Shown here one piece after another: positions 43,000 through 52,755 of a stretch of DNA of 64,000 nt. Made by a program: the position numbers and the translations under genes. Origin of the DNA: Schistocephalus solidus (Eukaryota; Platyhelminthes; Cestoda; Diphyllobothriidea; Diphyllobothriidae); contig WEDG01003409.1 of the NCBI GenBank assembly GCA_017591395.1, forward strand, positions 123,659-187,658, read 5' to 3'. The notes under the pieces are model-generated. The model was not told where the DNA came from and searched no databases. It worked only from the letters and a program-made list of their open reading frames with translations. Every line of letters begins with the position of its first letter. The first letter of the stretch is position 1.

Positions 43000-43376
43000 G
43001 TAGGTTCTCTAAGCAGTATCTAATATGCGAAGTTAAACAAATGTGAATGTAAGACTAACTGGCTGTTATTACCTCGAATCCCATACGTAAAGAATAAAAA
43101 GCAGAATAACATGAATGGGTATCGATAGCTAACAAGCGTTCAGTGTAATATTTTCAGGTAAAGGTTTAAACTTCACATGAATATTGCACTCGCGGGCATA
43201 AATACTTTTTCAATAAGTCTGTTCCTATATCTGCAGTTGGTCGTAAACAACAGTTGAGTTAATATCCATTTATTAATTCTAAAGATTTTACATGACAACT
43301 TTTGCTTTCGATTTCCAATTTTTGATAATTGAAGTATTTTCCGGTATTTAACATTGATATTTTGATTTTAACCCAG

Positions 43377-43607
43377 GAGAAGATTCCTAAGACACCCGAT
43401 GCTATCTTCCGTGTTCAGGAAACCATACATATTTTCTTAAAGGACGAACCTGTCTTGGCTAAATTTGCATATCATGTAGAATGCGGCTACTTGTGGAACT
43501 TCTTTAGGTTACGTCTTCTTGATATCTCCTTCCACAATCTCATAGCGGCTACCTACCGCGTAATTTTACCAGTCATGAAGCAGCCTCGGCGTGCGTGGTC
43601 GAATAAA
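43377..43607 (+). CDS. Host gene, exon b (77 codons, phase 0)
   Basis: Plus strand: acceptor ..gatattttgattttaacccag, then 231 nt. Reading: EKIPKTPDAIFRVQETIHIF, LKDEPVLAKFAYHVECGYLW, NFFRLRLLDISFHNL, and RVILPVMKQPRRAW near the end. The donor AAA/GTAACA is weak. The frame continues without a stop to 43724, so the right border is uncertain: either the exon runs to a stop at 43722-43724, or a 51-bp intron (43608-43658, ending ..aattctttcag) is removed. Amphipathic, protein-like composition; the first in-frame codons upstream are intronic. The best host-gene signal in the window with exon a. Confidence 0.55.
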
Positions 43608-43658
43608 GTAACAGCTGACCTCCCAATTTACACAAAAAAATTCTTTAAATTCTTTCAG

Positions 43659-43724
43659 TTTCCTGGATGTACTTTCCGTGCTCGGCATGGCCACGGTTCA
43701 CTTGAAAATATTTGCGCTGTATAA
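43659..43724 (+). CDS. Possible terminal coding segment of the plus-strand gene
   Basis: In frame with exon b: FPGCTFRARHGHGSLENICA, then V and TAA. An AATAAA lies at 43859-43864, about 135 bp after the stop, and could be the poly(A) signal. The alternative is that splicing skips to the next acceptor at 43905. Confidence 0.35.
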   Translation, partial: FPGCTFRARHGHGSLENICAV

Positions 43725-43905
43725 AGTACAGAAACACTTTAAAATGCTGTGTGTTTCCCGTGATCTGTTGCAGTATTCTCCAAAAAAACTGAGTTTCCTT
43801 GCTAGAACGCTGCTGTTCTTTGCCTATTACTTTGGATTGACTTTTGAAAATGACCTTTGAATAAAGAACCAAGTTTTTTCTTCTGTCTTTGTCTCTTATC
43901 TGCAG

Positions 43906-43949
43906 CTTGTGCATTTTCGAAAACGCGTCCAATCTGCATTATTGTCAGG
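43906..43949 (+). CDS. Alternative small exon
   Basis: A very strong acceptor (..ctgtctttgtctcttatctgcag) precedes 44 nt reading LVHFRKRVQSALLS in phase 0, then donor AGG/GTGGGT. It would follow exon b directly. Incompatible with 43724 as the end of the same transcript; alternative transcripts are possible. Confidence 0.3.
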
Positions 43950-44760
43950 GTGGGTGGCAAAGGTTTTTCCCTAGTTTGCGTATTTATGATACATAATTCC
44001 CAAACACATGAGTGGCCTTTCTGTACAGCACTAGGGAATGTATGAGGAATACTCATTTACATAGACATTTTTGTGTGTAAAGAATACTAAAATCCCAATA
44101 TACATCATTTGAACGCAGTAATCGGCCTTTCATACATCGATAGAAATTCAAAAAAAACGAACTTTTTCCCGTTAAGATATGTGTTCAGTTTTGCGCCTAA
44201 GCTTAGCGAATTTTGACTAACGATGTTTTCTTTTTTCTGTCAGTTTGTTTCCATGTATGTTTGTTGAACCGATTTTCTGGCTTTACCATAGTATACTGCA
44301 TTGTGACAGTCGCACATAATCTTTCAGACAAACACACCTTCCTTTGGATGTTCAAGCTGGGTGTGTGGTATATTATTCAGTTTGTGTGTTAGTTTTATAT
44401 TATGCTCTGTTGGGTGTCTTTCAACTATTTGGCGCACTTTCTTAATAAAAGTAAATTTTCGCAGGTTTGCCAGTTTTGATGTCTGATTTTTATTAAATAG
44501 TTAGTCTATGATAAGTGTTGTTTAGTGCATCCACGTACGAGATCTTTAGCTTAACCATTTGCTGAAGACAGTTTAAATAAATAATCAACCATGGGCTTTT
44601 GAATTTGAGCCGCCATTTTTGTTTGCTCTCCATGTACGAGGAAATATTCTGTAACTGTATACTGCTCTACCTATATTTCTTTGATATCCTAATCTTTTTT
44701 CACTGCCTTTTTCGTCTGAACTATATTTATGAGGTAATTCCTACAGTACGCTAGCACTTT
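43950..44760. other. Unassigned AT/T-rich stretch
   Basis: About 800 bp, T-rich, without open frames or recognised repeats. Confidence 0.35.
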
Positions 44761-44859
44761 TGTGAATCCACGAAAACTAAAATATTTACAGAATAACTTC
44801 CACGATGCCAGCTTTTGCCCTTTTTCGGCTCACTTCGTCATGTTTTTATCAACAAAGAC

Positions 44860-45324
44860 ATTTGCAGCGGAAAAAACACCGCTGTGTTTGGCAAATCGCC
44901 TTGAAGCGTCAACAGAAAGACAAATTGTCAATTCCAGGCTTCCTGTCGGCAAATTGTCGTTTGATATTCAACAAAACGATATTGAGCTGCCTTTTTTGGA
45001 AAAAAAACACAGTAAGAATGAAGTGATTTGTCTTCAAGAGACATGGTTAAATAGTGATATTGACGTGCAGCTAATTAGGCCCCGTCTTTCTGCTGATTTC
45101 GAGCTGATCGAAGATCTTCATCCTCCAGCAGAGGAGGTTGGGTGGCTATTTTGGTCAACAAGGATTGGTGTATAAACTTGGATTTGATAACCAAACGGGA
45201 CTTCACAACAGTCAAGCAATTTGCTGGGACAATTCATGACGATGTTAACCATCCCCTCCAATCTGAGCTGAGTGCCGTGAAGTTTTACTGTTCGAGGCGT
45301 CGAGGCTCTCGTCATATAGCTTGA
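44860..45324 (+). pseudogene. LINE endonuclease N-terminal relic
   Basis: 44762-45175 is open and contains EVICLQETWLNSDIDVQLIR, the Glu-bearing E-T-W motif of APE-type LINE endonucleases (usually TETWL). A frameshift at about 45140 leads to GWVAILVNKDWCINL, fitting the GGGVA.LV region that follows. The remainder (to 45324) is less clear. It stands alone, without RT, in otherwise low-repeat DNA. Confidence 0.45.
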
Positions 45325-46411
45325 AGTACCTCGGAATATCAGGGCTCTGTTTTGCTTTTTCTAGCCCGCAAACTTACTTGAGAAGAGACTGAAACAGAGC
45401 AGCTGAGATTGTAATTGACTTCCCCACTAGATGTTCATTTTTGCCTTTTTGATTCTTGCATAATATGTTAACTTATCCTATTCTCTTAGTGAATGGTGCC
45501 ATTTATGCTGAAAACTTTTGAATGATACTTTCAAATTGTAGCAGATTTCTCTCTCTTAAGTTCTACTTCATAAGTCCTGTTGTCAGAGCCGCACGCCTGT
45601 GTTCGAATTTCTAGGTTGTTAGCAGCATTCGTCTTGTGAGAAAAATATTGATTTTTCTTGTACTGCAGAATATCTTTGACATAATTTTATTTGCGGCAAA
45701 CTTAAATGCGAATTTCCCGTCCGTTATTTGCTGTAAGCGATAATCATTAGCTCAAAACATACTCTCATTGCTTTTTGTGGGCTACTTTAATTTCAAGAGG
45801 GTGATAAGTTATTACCGTCTCATGGTAGTTTCGGTTAATCCTGTCAATGCCAATATCAAGAGCTTTCCACAAAATAATGGTAGAGCCATGGATTATGTTT
45901 TCGAATTGGGATTTCAGTTAGAAATCTAGATCATGTAGACCCAAAAGGGGAGAATTTGCAGTTGTGGTAGGATTCCTGTCCAATTCAGTAAGTTTGTCCC
46001 AGGCATAAATCCAAGAGGCTAAACAAACCAGATGCAAAACATCCGTGTCATACGACCGGGCTAGTTTAATGCACCCGTTTGGTAAATTTAGTAATATAAA
46101 TATGAAGCCAGGTGCACTACCTCAAAACTTGGGAAAGAAGTGCAAAGCGAAAGGTTGGCCTGTATTCAGCTGGTTACTGCCTGACCACCTTAACTAACGA
46201 ATTCGTAGCCCCACACACGTGCATTCGGCTTCTGGCTTTAGCACCTACGCCATGCTATTAATCACCTGGTCATGACACCAAAGCCACCGGAACACATAAA
46301 TGTACAGCCTTTAGGCTGGCCAATCTTAAGCTCCCTCAAGTTCAGTTATCACCCTATTTACTGAACAATCTCAAATAAACTGATGCTCACATTCAGCTAA
46401 CCTCATTTAAG
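45325..46411. other. Unassigned stretch left of the LTR element
   Basis: No gene recognised. 46060-46380 is GC-richer and lacks open frames. Confidence 0.35.
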
Positions 46412-46640
46412 TGTGCAAAGACAGAGAAAGAAGGGTAAGGATGAGTACCAGCCGAGTCTGCCTCAGGTCTATAGACATTTTACGCGATAAATGAATAAGT
46501 AATGGCAGCACCGTCTAAAAGGCGCGTTAGGTCAACACGCACAGAATCGAGGTTCTTGTGGACATACGACATTACAAAATGACAAATAAATGGGTGACTA
46601 TGATAAGCTTCTTATTAGTGTACACATGTAAGAAAGTGAT
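46412..46640 (-). repeat. 3' LTR of gypsy element, distal part (split)
   Basis: Aligns with 52255-52490 in the 5' LTR: ..caccgtctaaa..gc.ttaggtcaacac..gca.a.aatcgaggttcttgtggacatacgacatt.. and on to ..tgtaag.aag.gat, where it stops abruptly at 46640. The matching remainder resumes at 48433. Confidence 0.7.
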
Positions 46641-46677
46641 AAACTGCCCCATAATATAATAATCCTGCGAAGATATT

Positions 46678-46760
46678 TTTTGTTTAAGAGAACTATTTCC
46701 ACTTTTTTGCATACAGAATAGCTTCCAAGAATTCTGGGTGCTGACACGGTATAATCGGTT
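46678..46760. repeat. Dispersed repeat 'family S', copy 2
   Basis: Counterpart of 2141-2222 (about 80 bp). Lies inside the insertion in the LTR. Confidence 0.45.
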
Positions 46761-46809
46761 TTTCATTTCGACGGAGTGCGTGGCATTTGAGCCTGGTCCC
46801 AGGTCTTAC

Positions 46810-46934
46810 CTTGAGGGCTATGGCACCGTCTCCGCAGCCTGCACCCAGCGACTTCTTCGGCTTACAGCGAGGAACCGTCCACGGATGCCTTCTTGCCGGG
46901 AGCAGAATCCCAGTTCCAAAAAAAGACAGAGCAA
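46810..46934 (-). CDS. Exon-like sequence inside the LTR insertion
   Basis: Minus strand: ..cttgcaatttgttcgcag, 125 nt, donor AAG/GTAAGA. The open frame includes ALSFFGTGILLPARRHPWTV and PRCKPKKSLGAGCGDGAIAL, then K. Strong borders and raised GC, but because it sits in an inserted repeat it may be part of a mobile element or a captured exon rather than a native gene. Confidence 0.25.
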
Positions 46935-47289
46935 CTGCGAACAAATTGCAAGTGTTAGCCTTTCGCCGATCTGAACTGCCATCATCCCACAGGCAGCAGT
47001 ATTTTTCTCCTGAATAAATAGGTTTATTGATTTGGCACTACTTGGGTGCCGTCAAATCCTTAGAATACAGGAAAAAAACTAAAACAAACTCCTCTTTTCA
47101 TTAACCATTTTAGCTTTGTTTTGTTTGTTTGCTTAAAAAGCAGTGTTCGAAATGACGAGTTCGTTTTAAGTAAGCAAAACCTGTTTTCCGAGATTAAGAA
47201 ATATCAAAATTTAAAAATAAAACAGCTATACAGAATGGGGATGAATGTATCAGGATAAGAATGGTTAGGGTCAAGAATAGTCTGTTCTT

Positions 47290-48430
47290 GACGTTCGAGA
47301 GGATTTATTCGACAGAGGTAGAAACGTCTGCGGTCGATTCGAAGGGATAGGCACTTCCAATCAGATGCGAGCGCAGTCGATTCCGGTGTGGGGCCTGCCG
47401 ACTTAATAGACTAAGTTGAACTGATTGCTAAAAGAAGGTGAAAATAGATAAGGAGCAAGAAGATTTCAATGGGAAGAAACTTTCAATGCAGTCCTACAGT
47501 CTTCATATTTGTATTTTATAATATAGTGTTGATTGTGTTTGATCTAGCTTTATGAAACAGCTAGTACTATTCGTTTCATAAAGCTATATCAAAACATAGG
47601 CGTGCGGCTCGTTGCCAATTCGAATTACGTAGAGCAAATGTGATGTTAAAAATGGAAAAAATATACTACTAACAGGCAGAGATAAAAAGTTTTGGAAATT
47701 AGTTTTAAAGCAATTTTTTTAACAATCATAAAATTATATAAACAAATAAAGACGCTATCGAAAAACATTTGAAAATGTGAAATTATCATTAATTGTTTAA
47801 TTATTTTTAACGGTAGAAAAAAGCTGTTTTTAGATAATGGATAAATAAATCATTAACGTGAGAGCTCTTGTGCATTGCAAGAGGATAGGAATTTATGAAT
47901 CTTTTAAGTCACTAACCACCAGCTATAGCTTGCCCATAACCAAAAGGTGTACCACAAAACCAAATGATAAAATCCTTCATCTCCGTGTGCATTGCAGGCC
48001 GTCGTAGGAGATTCTTAAATGGACGTGAAAAACTACTTTTGGGAGCTTCTGGTCTGAGAATCCAGTTCTAGTGAAATGGCTATCGCCGTCATCGGTAATG
48101 CACGCAAAGTACGTTTGGATTTTCAGCTTCACTACTAGGTGCAGATTCGGCAGCTCATCGGGAGGACTCAGAATTGAAGAAGCTAGCGCCTATAGTAACC
48201 ACCGCGTCGTAAAAAGCGTGATTCCCGAAGTTGGCGTTATCAGAGCCCTTTCGACCCGAATTCTATGTTTAAGAACTGAGTTGAAAAATGTCATATCTTA
48301 TTCAAAAATAGATATGAAAAACTAATAATGATATATATTCAGGAATTTGTTTCACTGCCAGCCTAATTCTTACTGAATATTTTGTTTGCTAATGCCTGTA
48401 AACCGGCATTCAATACAACTTTTACCATTG
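47290..48430. repeat. Dispersed repeat 'family R', long copy
   Basis: Both ends match the short copy at 6505-6860; the middle (47455-48380) is unique to this copy. A minus-strand and a plus-strand frame (48071-48325) show no motif. The right end carries the palindromic motif also present at 6820-6835 and 54973-54990. Confidence 0.45.
47541..47590. repeat. Strong inverted repeat (hairpin)
   Basis: Arms 47541-47558 and 47573-47590 pair at 17 of 18 positions (TAGCTTTATGAAAC / GTTTCATAAAGCTA core), with a 14-nt loop. Confidence 0.6.
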
Positions 48431-48432
48431 TT

Positions 48433-48683
48433 GTAAAAAATAGGATGTAATTCGTGCATAAATGAATATAACAAAAATACGTTAAAAGATGAGTAATGTG
48501 CATATAATCGAATAAGGCGAGGGAAGGTTAATCAGATAACACAAAGCCGCGTTACGGAAGGGACTTATCGAGACGGTGGTTTGTGTACGAGGAGTTTGGA
48601 CGGGGCGGGTCAAAATCTTAAAAGTGTCCCCAAAAAAAGGAAGCTCATTTTAAATAAAACGTTTCAGGTTCTGGTCCATTACA
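48433..48683 (-). repeat. 3' LTR of gypsy element, proximal part
   Basis: Aligns with 52492-52755: ..gaatataacaaa.atacgttaaaaga.., ..gaataaggcgag.., ..ttatcgagacgg..ttggacggggcgggtcaaa.., ..acgtttcaggttctggtcc.ttaca. On the minus strand it begins TGTAATGG, right after a polypurine tract. Confidence 0.8.
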
Positions 48684-48686
48684 TAG

Positions 48687-48696
48687 CCCCACCTCT
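48687..48696 (-). promoter_or_regulatory. Polypurine tract of the LTR element
   Basis: Minus strand AGAGGTGGGG lies 3 bases before the TGTAATGG start of the 3' LTR, the standard place for second-strand priming. Confidence 0.65.
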
Positions 48697-48939
48697 ATGG
48701 TACAGCACTGTCCTCAGTGCTGTTATTGTCAACTGGAGAGGGTACAGCCACTTCTCTGGCTACTGTGGAACTTATTCCGGAGGGAGGATGGCAGGGAGTC
48801 GGGGTGCAAATGGGAAGGCATCCTCGGTAGGGTTTGCGTTTGGAGAGATGTGCGGTTAATGTGGTGGAGTTGGAGAGGGTGGCGTCACGGTGTTGTAGAG
48901 TAGCCGGAACTAGGGTGTCGAAAACAAGAAACGATCCAT

Positions 48940-49440
48940 GCCAGGGGTAGTGGAAATTTGCGGAGGTGCCACGAGGTAGTTTTGGGTTAAGGTGAATAAC
49001 TAGGTCACGGATCTGGAATGCGGCACTAGATGAATGTCAGTCGAACTGCTGCATTTGGGGGAGTGAGGCCGTGCCCAGAGCAATGCACGCAGCATTGTGT
49101 GTGGACCGAATGACTTCGCGCAGGTGTGTGGTGAAGCCCTAGGTGTTGTTGTGTCGAAGGTCTGTAGGGGGTAGCAGAAGTCGACCGAGAGACGAAGGTC
49201 ACGGCCAGTCCATAGATAGTGGGATATAAATCCCGTGGATGAGTGGAATGAGCCACGGTAAGCTAGGAGGGAAATTGGTAGGTAGATGTCCTAGTCGTGG
49301 TTATGAACGTTCATAGCGAAAGCTAGCAGAAAGTTATGAAGTGTTCGGTTGGTTCTTTCGACATGGCCGTTACCCTCAGGGTGATAGGGCATTTTGTGTG
49401 GGTCAAGAATTTCGCAGACCTCTCGCAGTGGCTGACAGTC
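48940..49440 (-). pseudogene. Integrase C-terminal core fragment (gypsy)
   Basis: Minus-strand reading PHKMPYHPEGNGHVERTNR (about 49400-49350) is the conserved end of the retroviral-type integrase core, containing the catalytic Glu of the D-D-E triad in the ..VER/N.. region. FLLAFAMNVH, then LAYRGSFHSSTGFIS (about 49265-49220), follow as the usual downstream segment. The first part of the integrase, with the two Asp residues, is missing because of an internal deletion. Inactive. Confidence 0.7.
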
Positions 49441-49962
49441 AACGTTACTGCCGCAGATTATCACTCTGTTCGTTGATCGAACAACCGAATAGTATGATAT
49501 TGTCTAGGTAGACGAGGCACTTTTATAGGATTGGATACCATATTACGCGATACATGAGGCACTGGAAGGTTGCGACTGCGTTACAGAGCCCAAATGGAAG
49601 TTTTTCGAATTCAAACAAACCTTTGGGAACAGTAAAGGCAGTCTTGTGATGGAAATCGAGATGTAGCTAGACCTACCAATAATCGGACTTGAGATCGAGG
49701 ATGGAAAACCAGGCCGCGTTGTCTAGTGCGTCTAGGGTATCATTGATCCGTTGAAAGGGGAATGATTCGCGAACTGTCACCACGTTAAGGCGGCAGTAGT
49801 CAATGCATAAGCGCAAAGATCCGTCTTTATTCGTTACTAAAGCTATGGGAAACTTCCAAGTTGATGAGGACGGTGGAATTATTTTAGCCTGTAATAGCTG
49901 GTTGAGCAGTCTGTCGACCTCTTCACGGTCACTGACTGGGATCCGGTGCGAAGGTTGCAAAA
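49441..49962 (-). pseudogene. Reverse transcriptase of gypsy element
   Basis: 49960-49673 is open: HRIPVSDREEVDRLLNQLLQ (primer-grip start), KDGSLRLCIDYCRLN, then FSILDLKSDYW (motif A, LDL). Downstream in another frame: KTAFTVPKGLFEFEKLPFGL, CNAVATFQCLMYRVI, and CLVYLDNIILFG, with the catalytic loop YLDN in place of YLDD. The sequence then breaks near 49440. This is the Ty3/gypsy type of RT; it acts in virus-like particles to make element DNA. Inactive by mutation and deletion. Confidence 0.8.
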
Positions 49963-50439
49963 TGGGCCTGGACTCCCTATTGTCGATGTTGTTTTGGACA
50001 AGGTGAGTTCATCCGACTGTGCCCGTTGACCAGGTGAAGAGTTCGGGGAAGGAGAGAAGTAGACTCTTTAGCTGGTTATATTCTTATGTTCCGATGGTTT
50101 TAGGGGTGGAAGGATGTCTAATAAGTGGGTGGGCTCTAAGGTCACAGTGGAGATGACAGTGGTATATATCAGTTCAAGTAATTTTGAGGTGGTTGGGGTA
50201 GATGAAGGAGTAACATGAGGAGTGATCATAAATGTCTTTTGCGGGTGTAGATAATGCAATTATGATCGGTAAGGAAGTCTAAAGCAAGGATGAGGGGCCT
50301 GGGGTCAGGAGCTATCTGGTGTAACTAGGAAGTTGTGTGAAACACGGAGATGATCGAGGACAAAGTCTAATGAAAAAGTACCCGAGATCGGGATCGAATT
50401 GCCGTTAGTCGCTTGGAGGTTTCAGTGTGTGGGTAAGGG

Positions 50440-50540
50440 TTCCATGCGACTAAATAGATACTGAGGAAGTTTACATGGGAAAGCGAGTGATACGTTAGCG
50501 CCAGTATCTACGATGCGTGCATTTTTTGGTTGCCGAGGGA
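50440..50540 (-). pseudogene. Aspartic protease of gypsy element
   Basis: Minus-strand reading ARIVDTGANVSLAFPCKLP contains the D-T-G catalytic triad of a retroelement protease, followed by an LQATNGNSIPISGTFSL region (about 50405-50355) of the expected type. Located upstream of RT, as in Ty3/gypsy polyproteins. Confidence 0.65.
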
Positions 50541-50579
50541 GACTTAGATAATAAAAGTAGAAACAGGGTTAGGTTTGGT

Positions 50580-51230
50580 AAATTTAGTAGAGTTAACGGA
50601 ATATGACATACAGGTGGTAGTGCCCGCAACGGCGTGCTCGGGAATCATGCGCCGTTCAGTATTGGCAGCCTGTGTTTTGTTGAGGAAAACGCACCAAAAA
50701 TGGGCTCTTGTGGGTTACAGGCGATATGGTGGGGTGGGTTGGGGTCGTCACGGGAGGCACAGGGGACTGACGAGCTCTGTAGTACGTCATGTAGAGTTGA
50801 CAACTTGGATGGCTTTCGTGATGCTGTGTGGGGTATTGACAATAAGGGCATCAGTAAGTTGGGGGTCGTGTAGGACGGCTATAAAGCGGTGGAGGACAGG
50901 TCGGTCATTTTCGGAAGATGCGACACTGCGGACGGCGGCTAATGTGAGATGCGACAGGTCGCCTGTGAACGCAGTCAGCTATTGTTATGGGGCTTGCCGA
51001 ATGGTAGCGAAGCGTGCAATTGCAAGCTCCGTCGAAATTGGCGTGTTTAAGATTTCAAGTGCAATTAAGCGAACGGTGGTGCACGGAAGGGTAAGGAAAA
51101 CACCTGCGTCTATGATTTGCCATCGTGCTGATTGGGCGAGAAAATGTAACAGAAAGCAAGTATTCTGCTTAACGGGTACTGTAAGAAGAAAAATGTATAA
51201 ATCAATCTGGTTAAAAAACTGCAGGCGCTA
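50580..51230 (-). pseudogene. gag-like region of gypsy element
   Basis: Position between leader and protease, and a minus-strand reading with FTGDLSHLTLAAVRSVASSE, NDRPVLHRFIAVLHDPQLTD and a following ITKAIQVVNST, suggest the capsid C-terminal part. No clean CCHC knuckle was found. Assigned mainly by position. Confidence 0.4.
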
Positions 51231-51308
51231 ATAATGGACTAGGAGTTTGAGGGTAAGCGTAATGGTTGTGGGGTGCCGTAAACGGAAGGGGAAGAAGGGG
51301 TGTTCCGT

Positions 51309-52190
51309 ACAGTTCAGCTCAGTTTATTTGAGGAAAATATGCTTACGACTTTGAACTCCCTATCTGTTACATAAAAATCGGAAGAATTAGATACAACGTG
51401 AAGAAATTACAGTCAATTTAACGTAAACAAATTTAAGTAGTTAACTGGTATTTTTAAGGTTATATAGTCACATAGTCTTCGTGGTGCTGCAACATATGCA
51501 TGTTAAGCCGATGCTCGAATGCCTCCTCAGACTGTTACATTACAATTACCTCAGGTAGGTTATTATATCGTTCCACGACATGGTTGGAAAAAATAGTTCC
51601 TCACATCCAATCTTCCTTGGGGCACACGTAGTTTTAATGGATGACCTCGGAGATAAGTCGAAGTGGCATATTGGAAATAGTTATCACATAGGGGGGCGTA
51701 ATCCATGCTCCGCACGATATGGAAGGTTTGTATCAAATCTCCGCGCAACTGCCTATAACTCAGGGATAGAGCTTTAGGTTATTATGGCAGATCTCATATG
51801 GCAGTTTATCTTGACTTCTTACTAATTTTGTGGCCCGCCGCTGCATCCTTTCAAGCAGGTTGAAATCCTGCTGGGTCTACGGTCGCCAGTCTTGGATTGC
51901 GTATTCAAGATGTGGTCTTAAAAACATACCAAATACTTTAGAAAAGCAATCTTCATCGAAGACTTTATATGCCCGCTTAATAGCGTACAGCATTGAATTG
52001 GCGGATCGAGCCACCTTAAAATATTGCGTAGAGGGCCTCAGGTTGTCTGTCATCCAAACACCGAGTTTTTTCTGTGTTTCTGCTTCTCGGAGAGGCATAT
52101 TATTTAAATAGTAGGGTCGCATAGCAGTGAACTGATTTCGATTTCCCAGACGTAGCAGGGAGCATTTGTTTGAGTTGAAGGACAAGACCC
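51309..52190 (-). mobile_element. CR1-like LINE 3' fragment nested in gypsy leader
   Basis: Minus strand: WVLSFNSNKCSLLRLGNRNQ, YLNNMPLREAETQKKLGVWM, RAYKVFDEDCFSKVFGMFL, RPHLEYAIQDWRP (52190-51877), then after a frameshift the C-terminal tail (GDLIQTFHIVRSMD, LKLRVPQGRLDVRNYF; about 51750-51590) and a 3' UTR. It ends at 51309 in an AACTGA-type short repeat, as does the copy at 63372. The nearest relative in the window is the plus copy at 62.5-63.2 kb. Confidence 0.8.
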
Positions 52191-52240
52191 ATCTGCGGGA
52201 CCACTCGTCCCGTGGGACAGGGCAAGGAACCGAGGGTACA

Positions 52241-52254
52241 CCGCCCGCCACCAA
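52241..52254 (-). promoter_or_regulatory. Putative primer-binding site of gypsy element
   Basis: Minus strand TTGGTGGCGGGCGG follows the LTR end ..ctaca. The plus strand shows its complement ending ..cgccacca, like a tRNA 3' end with CCA. The tRNA was not identified. Confidence 0.45.
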
Positions 52255-52755
52255 TGTAGTGACCGAGCGAGAAGTGTGCAGATTATTACCGGTTGCAAGT
52301 GCCTCGGTTATATAGAGAGTTTGCATGATAAAGGAATAAGGTAGGACAACACCGTCTAAAGATGCATTAGGTCAACACAGCACATAATCGAGGTTCTTGT
52401 GGACATACGACATTGTAGAATGACAAATAAGTGAGAGACTATTATAAGTTTGTTATAATTGTATATATGTAAGGAAGCGATATAAAAATCGAATGTAATA
52501 CCTGTATAATCGAATATAACAAAGATACGTTAAAAGAGGTTTTATGTGTATAAATTCGAATAAGGTGAGGTCACGTTGAAAGAGGGGGAATGCGTACGTA
52601 ATCGTGTAAAACAAGAACACGTTAGGGAAGGGAGTTATCGAAAAGGCGTTTGTTGCACGAAGCGGTTGGACGGGGTGGGCCAAATTCTGAAACGTTTCGC
52701 TAATAAGGGGAGGTCGTTTTACAAACAAAGACGTTTCAGGTTCTCGTCCGTTACA
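52255..52755 (-). repeat. 5' LTR of gypsy element
   Basis: About 501 bp. Minus strand begins TGTAACGG (52755) and ends ..CACTACA (52255), the TG..CA ends expected of an LTR. It matches the split 3' LTR (46412-46640 plus 48433-48683). No clear target-site duplication was seen next to 46412 and 52755. Confidence 0.75.

Larger units (their letters stand above)
46641..48432. mobile_element. 1.8 kb insertion splitting the 3' LTR
   Basis: Sequence between the two LTR pieces has no counterpart in the 5' LTR. It contains family S (46678-46760), a GC-rich exon-like stretch (46810-46934), and the long copy of family R (47290-48430), which ends close to the junction with the palindromic motif AATGCCTGTAAACCGGCATT (48391-48410). 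A perfect-looking hairpin lies at 47541-47590. No transposase or RT recognised; probably a non-autonomous element or two nested ones. Confidence 0.55.
48684..52254 (-). mobile_element. Ty3/gypsy LTR retrotransposon internal region, decayed
   Basis: Minus-strand element between LTRs. The order in transcription direction is primer-binding site, nested CR1 piece (51309-52190), gag-like (51230-50580), protease, RT, then a jump into the C-terminal integrase core and polypurine tract. RNase H and the N-terminal integrase are deleted (junction near 49440). Many stops. Long plus-strand open frames here (for example 50575-51231) are antisense shadows. Confidence 0.8.

Noticed and set aside
50575..51231. 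Plus-strand 218-codon ORF
   Set aside because: Antisense to the gypsy gag/protease region; Arg-rich composition typical of a shadow frame.
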